A stretch of DNA of 64,000 bases, taken from contig NZ_CP073766.1 in assembly GCF_018255755.1 (NCBI RefSeq), positions 3,286,001 to 3,350,000 on the forward strand, read 5' to 3'. How positions within the stretch are numbered: the first letter of the stretch is position 1; each line of letters starts with the position of its first letter. The notes beneath the pieces were generated by a model. The model worked only from the letters and a program-made list of their open reading frames with translations, was not told where the DNA came from and searched no databases. Both the position numbers and the translations under genes were made by a program. Positions 1-7,420 of this stretch are shown in pieces. This DNA is from Chitinophaga sp. HK235. Its GTDB lineage: Bacteria; Bacteroidota; Bacteroidia; Chitinophagales; Chitinophagaceae.

Positions 1-182
1 TGCAGTAGCGTATCAGTAAAAAACTCCTGCCAGGGTTTAGCCGCAATGGTGTTGGTATCTGTACCAGCATGATCGCGGTACTGCGCTGCAGCAGGGAGTT
101 CCGGCCGCTGGTAGCGCTCAGTGACCTTGCAGGCAGCTGTCAGCAGCACGAGTGCCATCAGCCAGGTATATTTGTTGTTCAT
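1..182 (-). CDS. Outer-membrane efflux lipoprotein, OprM/NodT family (5' part only)
   Basis: N-terminal 60 codons of an outer-membrane factor; the rest lies beyond the left edge. The product should form the trimeric outer-membrane channel of the efflux pump encoded just upstream. The ATG is at 182 on the minus strand. A short hydrophobic signal peptide ends in a lipobox (LTAAC, Cys at about residue 18), so the protein is lipid-anchored. The YQRPELP stretch followed by a KPWQEFFTD segment is typical of the mature N-terminus of Bacteroidota OprM-like proteins. It follows the RND gene after 26 bases, giving the usual order adaptor, pump, channel. The family call is fairly safe from these motifs, but the barrel and coiled-coil parts cannot be seen. 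Confidence 0.85.
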   Translation of the reverse strand, partial: MNNKYTWLMALVLLTAACKVTERYQRPELPAAAQYRDHAGTDTNTIAAKPWQEFFTDTLL

Positions 183-208
183 CGTTGTTACTTTTAAAAT
201 CAGAAAAA

Positions 209-3200
209 TTACATCGCCATTTCTTCCAGCAGCTCTTCAGCTTCTTTCTCTCTGGGTGCTTTGCCGCTGATCCGTTCCTGTAAAGCCTGGAACAGGACGA
301 AGAGCGCAGGTATCACGAATACACCGAACACTGTACCGATCAACATGCCTCCTACGGCGGCCGTACCGATAGAACGGTTGCTCAGCGCACCTACACCGGA
401 TGCCAGCATCAGCGGCAACAAGCCGAAGATGAAAGCAAAGGATGTCATCAGGATAGGCCGCAAACGCGCGGCGGCACCGGAGATCGCCGCTCTTACCAGG
501 CTTAACCCGCTGTTACGCCGCTGCACGGAAAACTCCACGATCAGGATGGCATTTTTGGCCAGCAGTCCTATCAGCATAATGAGACTGATCTGCAGGAAGA
601 TATTGTTGTCGAGGCCTGCGAGGCGGGCAAACAGGAAAGCGCCTGCCAGTCCTATCGGTAATGATAACAGCACCGCAAAAGGCAGGATATAACTTCTGTA
701 CTGGGCACTCAGCAGGAAATAAACAAACAGCAGACACAAAGCAAAAATGAGCATGGTCTGGTTGCCGCTGGAGATCTCTTCCCTTGTCAGTGCACTGAAG
801 TCGAAGTCTGTACCGCGAGGCAGCGTGGATGCAGCCACTTCTTTAATGGCCCTGATGGCATCACCAGAGCTGTAACCATTGTTGGGCGCACCTGTTACAG
901 CAGCAGAAGTATACAGGTTAAAGCGGTTGATGAATTCCGGACCACTGGTTTTTTGCAACGTAAGGAAAGCAGATACCGGCGCCATCGCTCCTTTGTTGTT
1001 GCGGACGAAGATTTTGTTGAGGTCTGCTTCTTCCGCGCGGTAGTTGGGATTGGACTGTAACAGCACCTTGTATTGTTTACCAAAGCGGTTAAAATCTGAT
1101 GCGTAGATGCCACCCAGGTATCCCTGCATGGTGCGGAGCAGGCTGTTGACCTCTATACCGGCTTCCTTACAGCGGGCCACGTCTACCTTTACTTCGTATT
1201 GTGGCAGATTGGTATTAAAAGGTGTAGCGGCATACATGATTTCCGGCCGTTTGTTCAGTTGCTCCATGAACTTGTCTACTGTTGAGCCGAAATCCTTGTA
1301 GCTGCCACCTGTTTTGTCGAGCAGCTGCATTTCAAAACCGCTGCTGTTACCAAAGCCCTGCAGGGTGGGAGCTGCAAAGAAGATGATGTTGGCGCCTTTG
1401 ATGGCAGCTGTTTGCTGGAACAGTTTTGCAACCAGGCTGTTGATGTCCTGTCCCGGCCCTGTCCTTTCCTTCCAGGGTTTGAGCGCGATGAACATGGCAC
1501 CGTAAGAGCCGCCGGTACCGCTGATAAGGTTCATACCTGCCAGTCGGGAAGTGACGGCCACTTCAGGCATAGCGCGGGCGATGCTGTCTATCTGATCAGC
1601 GATCTTCAATGTCTGATCCATGGTAGAAGCAGGTGGCAGGATGATATCCCCATAGATGGCGCCGGAGTCTTCGTTGGGCACAAAACCGGTAGGTGTTGTT
1701 TTCAGGAAAAACACCAGGATACCGGCAAACACAGCGATAGCGCCCAGTGCCAGCCATTTTCGGGCTATCAGGAGTTTTACAATACGTATATACCTTCCCG
1801 TTACAGCGGCAAAGCCCGCATTAAAGGCAGTGTAAAACCGCTGCAGCAGGGACTTTTTAGCATGTGCTGCGGGATCATGAGGTTTGAGCAGGATGGCGCA
1901 GAGTGCAGGACTGAGCGTCAGCGCATTGACAGCGGAGATGATGATAGCCACCGCTAGTGTGAGACCGAACTGTTTGTAAAATACACCCGCAGAGCCGGTG
2001 ATAAAGGTAACCGGCACAAATACTGCCGACATGATGAGGGTGATGGAAACAATTGCCGTGCTGATTTCGCTCATCGCGTGCATCGTTGCTTTCCTGGCGG
2101 ATCTGGCGCCCTGGTCCAGTTTGGCGTGTACCGCCTCCACCACTACAATGGCATCATCCACCACAATACCGATGGCCAGCACCAGCGCAAAGAGGGTCAG
2201 CAGGTTCAGTGTAAAACCGAATATCTTCAGGAAGAAGAAGGTACCGATAATAGCCACTGGTACAGCGATAGCGGGGATAAGGGTAGAACGGAAATCCTGC
2301 AGGAAGATAAATACCACGATGAACACCAGGATGAAGGCTTCAAAGATGGTCTGTATCAGTTTGGCAATAGAGGCGTCGAGGAAACTGTTCACATTGATAA
2401 AAACGGCCATCTTTACGCCGGGTGGGAAATTGACTTTAGCTTTTTCGAAAACCTTTTCCACTTCCTGTACCACCTCGTGAGCGTTGGAGCCGGCAGTCTG
2501 GCTCACCGCGCCACCGGAGGAAGGATATCCCTGTGCAGTAAGTTCTGTGGCATAGTTGAAAGCCCCCAGCTCTACATCCGCCACATCTTTGAGGCGCAGC
2601 AGCTGACCGTTGCCGGTAGCGCGGATGACGATGTTTTCAAACTGTTCAGGCTTTTCGAGACGGCCGGTATATTTCAGGATATACTGGAATGTTTTTTTGC
2701 TGTTCTCGCCCAGTTTACCCGGGGCAGCTTCTATGTTCTGTTCTGCGAGGGCTGCGATCACATCGTCGGGCACCAGGCCATAGGAGGCCATTACATCAGG
2801 GCGGAGCCAGATACGCATGGAATAAGCCTGATCACTCCATACCTGCACATCTCCAACACCCGATATCCTTTTCAGTTCGGGCAGGATGTTGATGCGCATG
2901 TAGTTGTCGAGGAAACTTTCGTCATAGGATTTGTTTTCGCTGTACAGCAGGAAACCAAAGACTTCACTATTGAGTTTTTTGGTGGTGGTGATACCGGTTT
3001 TGATTACTTCGGCGGGCATGAGGCCAGTGGCTTTGGCCACTCTGTTCTGTACGTTAACAGCAGCCAGATCCGGATCAGTGCCCTGTTTAAAATTAACCGT
3101 GATCACGGCCATACCGTCGTTGCTCGCTTTAGACGTCATATAGGTCATGTGTTCCACACCGTTGATCTGTTCTTCCAGCGGGATGATGACGCTTTTCATG

Positions 3201-3370
3201 ACTACATCAGCGTTGGCTCCCTGATAGGAGGCGGTTACTTCCACGGTGGGCGGGGCTATTTCCGGATATTGTGAGATGGGCAGGGAGAGCAGTCCGAGCA
3301 CCCCCAGTATCACGATGATAATGGAGATGACGGTAGACAATACCGGGTTATCGATGAATTTTTTCAGCAT
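209..3370 (-). CDS. RND multidrug efflux transporter, HAE1/AcrB family
   Basis: 1053 residues, the normal length for AcrB/MexB-type proton-driven drug exporters of the inner membrane. The N-terminus (FIDNPVLSTVISIIIVILG) is the first transmembrane helix; two large periplasmic loops and two blocks of about five further helices follow. The proton-relay aspartates are visible in the TM4 motif GIVVDDAIVVVE and the essential lysine in LLAKNAILIVEF. The SQYPEIAPP and SYQGANADVV motifs after TM1 are characteristic of the HAE1 branch (organic compounds) rather than the metal-exporting HME branch. It lies 83 bases after the adaptor gene and 26 before the outer-membrane factor. The substrate cannot be read from sequence. 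It appears intact. Confidence 0.97.
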   Translation of the reverse strand: MLKKFIDNPVLSTVISIIIVILGVLGLLSLPISQYPEIAPPTVEVTASYQGANADVVMKSVIIPLEEQINGVEHMTYMTSKASNDGMAVITVNFKQGTDPDLAAVNVQNRVAKATGLMPAEVIKTGITTTKKLNSEVFGFLLYSENKSYDESFLDNYMRINILPELKRISGVGDVQVWSDQAYSMRIWLRPDVMASYGLVPDDVIAALAEQNIEAAPGKLGENSKKTFQYILKYTGRLEKPEQFENIVIRATGNGQLLRLKDVADVELGAFNYATELTAQGYPSSGGAVSQTAGSNAHEVVQEVEKVFEKAKVNFPPGVKMAVFINVNSFLDASIAKLIQTIFEAFILVFIVVFIFLQDFRSTLIPAIAVPVAIIGTFFFLKIFGFTLNLLTLFALVLAIGIVVDDAIVVVEAVHAKLDQGARSARKATMHAMSEISTAIVSITLIMSAVFVPVTFITGSAGVFYKQFGLTLAVAIIISAVNALTLSPALCAILLKPHDPAAHAKKSLLQRFYTAFNAGFAAVTGRYIRIVKLLIARKWLALGAIAVFAGILVFFLKTTPTGFVPNEDSGAIYGDIILPPASTMDQTLKIADQIDSIARAMPEVAVTSRLAGMNLISGTGGSYGAMFIALKPWKERTGPGQDINSLVAKLFQQTAAIKGANIIFFAAPTLQGFGNSSGFEMQLLDKTGGSYKDFGSTVDKFMEQLNKRPEIMYAATPFNTNLPQYEVKVDVARCKEAGIEVNSLLRTMQGYLGGIYASDFNRFGKQYKVLLQSNPNYRAEEADLNKIFVRNNKGAMAPVSAFLTLQKTSGPEFINRFNLYTSAAVTGAPNNGYSSGDAIRAIKEVAASTLPRGTDFDFSALTREEISSGNQTMLIFALCLLFVYFLLSAQYRSYILPFAVLLSLPIGLAGAFLFARLAGLDNNIFLQISLIMLIGLLAKNAILIVEFSVQRRNSGLSLVRAAISGAAARLRPILMTSFAFIFGLLPLMLASGVGALSNRSIGTAAVGGMLIGTVFGVFVIPALFVLFQALQERISGKAPREKEAEELLEEMAM

Positions 3371-3453
3371 ACAATCATTTTTAAAAAGACAAAGCAGTAG
3401 CTACAGCACCGGAATATACCGGTACCGGAATAGCGTGTTACGCAGACAAATCC

Positions 3454-4602
3454 TTATCTGGCGGCGGTAGTAGTGGGTGTTGCCACTGGTTTTATTTTAA
3501 TACCGTCTTTCAGGGAGCCGATTCCTTCAGTGACGATTTTGTCGCCGGAATGGAGGCCGTTGCTGACGATATAGGCGTCACCGGAGGACTGTTGACCTAC
3601 TTGTATTTCCCTGACATGCGCTGTGCCGGCGGCATCCACGGTGAAGACAAATTTTTTGCCCTGCATTTCGTAGGTGGCTTTGGCGGGTACTACGATAGCA
3701 TCGGTCACCGGTTGGGAGATACGGACTACGGCGCTGCTTCCGCTGCGGATGAGGCCAGCCTTGTTGTGAAATGTAGCGCGCATGCTGATGGCGCCGGTGC
3801 CGGTGTTGATCTGGCCGCCGGTAGCTTCTACCTGTCCTTTTTCCGGATAGGCGTTACCGTTAGCGAGGATCAACTGTACAGGCGGCAGTTTTTTCAGTTG
3901 TGTTTCCAGCGAGGCGCTGGCATCAGTGCCGGCCAGGTCGAGGAACTGCTTTTCTGTAAAAGAGAAGTATACGTGTACGTTAGAGATATCGGAGAGAATG
4001 GTCAGGGGCTGTTCACTGCTGCTGGCCACCAGGCTGCCGATTTTATAGGGCAGGGAGCCAATCACTCCATCGGCAGGGCTGTAGATGGTAGTATATCCCA
4101 GGTTGACGCGCGCATTCTGAAGACTGGCTCTGGCCTGGGCCAGTTCGGCTTCGCGGGCCTGCACTGCCAGTTCTGCCGCTTCCAGTTCGTAGTTGCTGAC
4201 GATCTCTTTTTTCACCAGCGGCGTTACCTTGCGGACCTGCATGCGGGCGGTGTTGACAGCAGCTTCGGCGCTTTTGATGGCTGCCTGTGCGGTGAGCACT
4301 TCCTGCTCATATTGCGGGGCATTGATTTTAAAGAGTAGCTGACCTTTTTTCACAGTGGCCCCTTCGTCTACCAATATCTGTGCTACATAACCATCTACCT
4401 TCGGTCTTATTTCTATGTTCTGCTGACCGCGTACGGTGGCAGGATAGTCCATATTAAGCGTGGCGGCAGCAGGTTGTAATGTTACTACAGGAAAAGGCTG
4501 GGGTTCACTGGAGTAATCGGCTGCCGGTTTATTGTTGCCGCAGGCTGTCAGAATAGAAAGCACCACCATGGCAGCAGTTTTGTGTGATAATGTTTGCATC
4601 AT
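3454..4602 (-). CDS. RND efflux periplasmic adaptor (membrane fusion protein, AcrA/MexA family)
   Basis: 382 residues, the usual size for AcrA-type adaptors that bridge the RND pump and the outer-membrane channel. The signal peptide ends in a lipobox (ILTAC, Cys21), so the mature protein is lipid-anchored. Next come the first lipoyl half-motif (VDGYVAQILVDEGATVKKGQ), an alpha-helical hairpin rich in Ala/Glu/Gln (about 100-170), the second lipoyl half (YSPADGVIGSLPYKIGSLV), and beta-barrel and membrane-proximal domains. It is the first gene of the efflux operon. Its likely promoter lies about 170 bases upstream and overlaps the control region of the divergent regulator at 4821, which suggests repression by that regulator. 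Specificity is unknown. Confidence 0.95.
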   Translation of the reverse strand: MMQTLSHKTAAMVVLSILTACGNNKPAADYSSEPQPFPVVTLQPAAATLNMDYPATVRGQQNIEIRPKVDGYVAQILVDEGATVKKGQLLFKINAPQYEQEVLTAQAAIKSAEAAVNTARMQVRKVTPLVKKEIVSNYELEAAELAVQAREAELAQARASLQNARVNLGYTTIYSPADGVIGSLPYKIGSLVASSSEQPLTILSDISNVHVYFSFTEKQFLDLAGTDASASLETQLKKLPPVQLILANGNAYPEKGQVEATGGQINTGTGAISMRATFHNKAGLIRSGSSAVVRISQPVTDAIVVPAKATYEMQGKKFVFTVDAAGTAHVREIQVGQQSSGDAYIVSNGLHSGDKIVTEGIGSLKDGIKIKPVATPTTTAAR

Positions 4603-4758
4603 TTCATGGTTTTAATGACACCGTTGCGGATAAGCATGGCACAGCCGTTCCGCAGTATGGGTACTGCAGCAGGTATTGCTTGCCATTCTTTATGGGCACG
4701 GGAATGAAGGCTGAAAATAGTCGCCCCTGTCAGTCCAGGAGCGGATTTCCGGCGATTG

Positions 4759-4790
4759 ATTGTTTATCTGATGCAAAAATAGTAAATTTG
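4759..4790 (+). promoter_or_regulatory. Bacteroidota-type promoter for the COG2345 regulator
   Basis: The sequence TAAATTTG at 4783-4790 matches the Bacteroidota -7 element TAnnTTTG exactly. An ATTG at 4759-4762, 20 bases upstream, serves as an imperfect -33 TTTG element. Transcription would start near 4797, so the operator-like repeat at 4802-4820 would lie in the short leader. Assigned by consensus match only. Confidence 0.6.
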
Positions 4791-4803
4791 TGAATAAACC
4801 AAA
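4774..4803 (-). promoter_or_regulatory. Bacteroidota-type promoter for the efflux operon, overlapping the divergent promoter
   Basis: Read on the minus strand, TTTG at 4803-4800 and TATTTTTG at 4781-4774 match the -33 and -7 elements exactly, with an 18-base spacer. Transcription would start near 4767, leaving about 165 bases of leader before the adaptor ATG at 4602. The -33 element touches the inverted repeat at 4802-4820, so a protein bound there would block polymerase. Confidence 0.65.
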
Positions 4804-4820
4804 TAAACACTTTGTTTATT
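4802..4820. promoter_or_regulatory. Operator-like perfect inverted repeat
   Basis: Arms AATAAACA (4802-4809) and TGTTTATT (4813-4820) are perfect reverse complements around a 3-base spacer and end directly against the regulator's ATG at 4821. Half-sites recur nearby: AATAAAC at 4793-4799 and TGTTTAT at 4761-4767. The position overlaps the efflux promoter's -33 element and the regulator's own leader. This suits autorepression and control of the pump by the winged-helix protein encoded next to it. Binding is inferred. Confidence 0.6.
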
Positions 4821-5471
4821 ATGAATAATAATTTGCAGGAGAATGAAAAGGCGTTGTTGATATTAAAGTCCAAAGGCCCGCAACCACTGGCAGTGGTGGC
4901 AGAAGCCCTGGGTATAACGGTGGAGGGTGCACGCTTTCAACTGCTGAAGCTGGCTAACGACGGGCTGGTACAAGCCACATCCGTATCCAAAGGCAAAGGC
5001 AGGCCACAACAGATATGGTCGCTTACCAAACAGGGGCACTGCCGTTTTCCTGATTCGCATGCAGAGCTGACCGTCCGCCTGATCAATTCGATACGAGACA
5101 CTTTAGGGCCGGAGGCTTTGCAGCAGGTGATAGAAAGCAGTAAGAAGACCAGTCTTGAAAAGTATCTGCAGGCCACCGGGAGTGAAAACACATTGGAAGG
5201 TAAAATCAACAAACTGGCGGAAGCCCGTGATGCAGAAGGTTATATGGCCTGTGTAGAAAAAGACGGTGACGGCTATATGCTGATTGAGAACCACTGTCCT
5301 ATCTGTGTAGCGGCCGAAGTATGCCAGGGCTTCTGTACGGCAGAGCTGGACACGTTCCGCACGGTGATGGGAAAAGACACACAGGTAAAACGTGTAGATC
5401 ATTTACTGTCGGGTGCCAGACGCTGTGCTTACCGTATATCTCCAGCACAGCCGGGCAAAGCGGAGCACTGA
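4821..5471 (+). CDS. Winged-helix transcriptional regulator, COG2345 (SufR-like) family
   Basis: 216 residues from the ATG at 4821; an in-frame TTG nine bases earlier lies inside the inverted repeat and is less likely. The N-terminal 75 residues form a winged helix-turn-helix (LAVVAEALGITVEGARFQLL, then the wing GKGRPQQIWSLT). The C-terminal half resembles the SufR-type sensory domain that binds an iron-sulfur cluster: Cys159, Cys162, Cys168, Cys172 and Cys202. Where relatives usually have a cysteine in the VERxxC segment, this protein has His194. The gene is divergent from the efflux operon, and both share a control region with an operator-like repeat, so it probably represses the pump and itself. 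Whether it senses redox or iron-sulfur status or only binds drugs is unproven. Confidence 0.85.
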   Translation: MNNNLQENEKALLILKSKGPQPLAVVAEALGITVEGARFQLLKLANDGLVQATSVSKGKGRPQQIWSLTKQGHCRFPDSHAELTVRLINSIRDTLGPEALQQVIESSKKTSLEKYLQATGSENTLEGKINKLAEARDAEGYMACVEKDGDGYMLIENHCPICVAAEVCQGFCTAELDTFRTVMGKDTQVKRVDHLLSGARRCAYRISPAQPGKAEH

Positions 5472-5538
5472 CATTTGTCACTGTTGACGGCCGGTATTGA
5501 TTTTTATTTTATCTTGAGCGCCAAGCAGCTTATGCCAG

Positions 5539-6117
5539 ATGCTCCCTGCCAACAACATACCGGAATTGCAGCGCCGTATTAGCCTATATGACGACGAAAC
5601 CGCCTACAAGGAGCTGTTCCTGCATTTCTATGAGCCACTGGTACAGTTTGCCGACTCCTTCGTCCGTTCCGGACAAATAGCAGAAGAAGTAGTATCCGAT
5701 GTGTTTATCAATATATGGGAAGGCCGTCAGCGGCTCGAGCAGATAGACAATCTGCGTGTATACCTTTACGTCAGCACTAAAAATATTGCCCTTAAATACC
5801 TGATGCGGCAACAGAAAAAAGCAGCGTTGTCACTCGATGAGATCACACCGGATATGGAGAGCCCGCACTACAATCCGGAAGAACAGCTGATCAGCGCCGA
5901 ACTGCTGGCCCGCTTTGAACAGGCGGTGAGTGAACTGCCTCCCCGTTGTAAACTCATCTTCAAACTCATCAAGGAAGATGGTCTCCGCTACAAGGAGATC
6001 GCCGAAATTCTCAATGTCTCCATCAAAACCATCGACAACCAGCTGGCCATAGCCCTGGCCAGGATAGCCCGCGCCATCAATACTTCCTTCAAAAAAACAC
6101 AGCGGCTTCAGCCCTGA
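5539..6117 (+). CDS. ECF RNA polymerase sigma-70 factor, Bacteroidetes expansion type
   Basis: 192 residues, normal ECF size. Region 2 is near residues 20-90 (FLHFYEPLVQFADSFVR, then the VSDVFINIWEGR motif); region 4 is near 125-185 with the helix-turn-helix LRYKEIAEILNVSIKTIDNQ. It is followed by a FecR gene after 73 bases and then SusC/SusD, the arrangement in which the sigma factor is held by the FecR anti-sigma until an outer-membrane receptor signals substrate. It should therefore activate the GH144/GH43 locus downstream. The start was chosen at 5539 because the ATG at 5532 is in another frame. Confidence 0.95.
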   Translation: MLPANNIPELQRRISLYDDETAYKELFLHFYEPLVQFADSFVRSGQIAEEVVSDVFINIWEGRQRLEQIDNLRVYLYVSTKNIALKYLMRQQKKAALSLDEITPDMESPHYNPEEQLISAELLARFEQAVSELPPRCKLIFKLIKEDGLRYKEIAEILNVSIKTIDNQLAIALARIARAINTSFKKTQRLQP

Positions 6118-6190
6118 AATTTTTTTTATTCCCCTTTGGTAGATTTTGTGAAAAAAGAGATCCTATAGGTAGAGCATCTTATTTCACGTT

Positions 6191-7255
6191 ATGAATACCA
6201 GACGTATTTGGGAACTGATGGCAAGGAAACTGGCCAATGAAGCTACTGCAGCAGAACTGCAGGAGCTGGTGTCGTTACTCAGGGAACACCCTGATCTGGA
6301 GCTGCCTGCCGGTCTGGTAGATGAACTGTGGCAAAAAACCACTGCCGCCAGCCATGAGGAGCAGGCTGCAGATGCACATGCCCGGCATATCAGCCGTATG
6401 CAGACCCTGGGCATCTCTATTGGAACTCCCCCTGCAACACCGCTCCGGCCTGTACGTAGCTATCGCCGTTACCTATGGGCCGCCGCCGCCACTACGGGCA
6501 TCGTATTAGCCCTTGGCACCTGGTGGTGGTCTTCTTCCAACACCCTACCCGCTGTACAAAGTGAAGTAGCCACCAAAAATGGTTCACGCACCTCCATACA
6601 ACTGGCCGACGGCACCCGCGTATGGTTGAATGCCGGCAGCAAACTCACGTACAGCAAGGATTTCGGAAAAAACGACCGCAGTGTGACCCTCTCCGGTGAA
6701 GCCTTTTTTGATGTCGCCAAACAGGCAGATCATCCTTTTATCATTCACACCACCAACATGGACATCCGCGTGTTGGGCACCCGATTTAACATCCGGTCAT
6801 ATCCCGGCGACAAAACCACCGAAGCGGCATTGATATCCGGCAGCATAGAAGCTATCGTAAAAAACAATGCTACCCGGATCATTCTTAAACCCAGTGAAAA
6901 AATCGTGGTACTAAACAGGACACCTGCAGTACGTCCGGCCGGAACAGCCACTGCTGCTGATTCCGGCGCGGTAACGCTCAGTCATGTGTCTTACTATGCA
7001 GCACAAACCACCGCCATCACGGAAACATCCTGGATGGAAAACAAACTGGTATTTAAAGATGCGTCTTTTGCCGAACTGGCGCAGCAGATGGAACGGTTTT
7101 ACGGGGTAACCGTCCAGTTCAGGAACGAGCAGCAGCAACAGCTCCGGTTTACCGGTGTATTTGCGCTCGAAACAGTCCAGCAGGCCTTAAATGCGCTACA
7201 GATGACTGCCAGCTTTCACTACGAGATACAGCACGATACAATCATTATCTACTAA
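6191..7255 (+). CDS. FecR-family anti-sigma factor (DUF4974-type C-terminus)
   Basis: 354 residues. The cytoplasmic N-terminal part (about 1-95) would hold the sigma factor. One membrane helix follows near 96-115 (YLWAAAATTGIVLALGTWWW). The periplasmic FecR domain carries the usual motifs: the ADGTRVWLNAGSKLTY beta-strand, GEAFFDVAK, and VLGTRFNIRSY. The C-terminal 75 residues form the DUF4974 domain expected to contact the STN domain of the cognate SusC (FAELAQQMERFYGVTVQF). Its position between sigma factor and SusC supports a three-component surface-signalling relay. The 11-base motif TATAGGTAGAG at 6164-6174, just upstream, also occurs upstream of the FecR gene that ends at 35171. Confidence 0.95.
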   Translation: MNTRRIWELMARKLANEATAAELQELVSLLREHPDLELPAGLVDELWQKTTAASHEEQAADAHARHISRMQTLGISIGTPPATPLRPVRSYRRYLWAAAATTGIVLALGTWWWSSSNTLPAVQSEVATKNGSRTSIQLADGTRVWLNAGSKLTYSKDFGKNDRSVTLSGEAFFDVAKQADHPFIIHTTNMDIRVLGTRFNIRSYPGDKTTEAALISGSIEAIVKNNATRIILKPSEKIVVLNRTPAVRPAGTATAADSGAVTLSHVSYYAAQTTAITETSWMENKLVFKDASFAELAQQMERFYGVTVQFRNEQQQQLRFTGVFALETVQQALNALQMTASFHYEIQHDTIIIY

Positions 7256-7320
7256 CAGTAAAAACGTTATGAACTCACACCAGATTAACAGTTCCTGAAA
7301 TAACAACCAAAAAACAAAAA

Positions 7321-7390
7321 CGGGAAATGCGCCAACATTTCCCGCCGAAGATCAAAAGGAAAACCTGCCAACACGCTAAGCCGCAGGTTT
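7321..7390 (+). promoter_or_regulatory. Two hairpins in the leader of the first susC
   Basis: The first hairpin pairs CGGGAAATG (7321-7329) with CATTTCCCG (7336-7344) around a 6-base loop. The second pairs AAACCTGC (7361-7368) with GCAGGTTT (7383-7390) around 14 bases. No T-run follows either, so these are not plain terminators. They sit 30-100 bases before the SusC start in an otherwise gene-free 165-base gap. Attenuation, mRNA stabilisation or small-RNA binding are possible roles; none is shown. Confidence 0.5.
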
Positions 7391-7420
7391 CCATCACTTT
7401 TCACCTCTAGATTTAAAAGT

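Noticed and set aside
2078..3274. 398-codon plus-strand open frame opposite the RND pump gene
   Set aside because: It is the antisense shadow of a well-conserved gene, with low-complexity His/Gly/Phe-rich translation and no family match.
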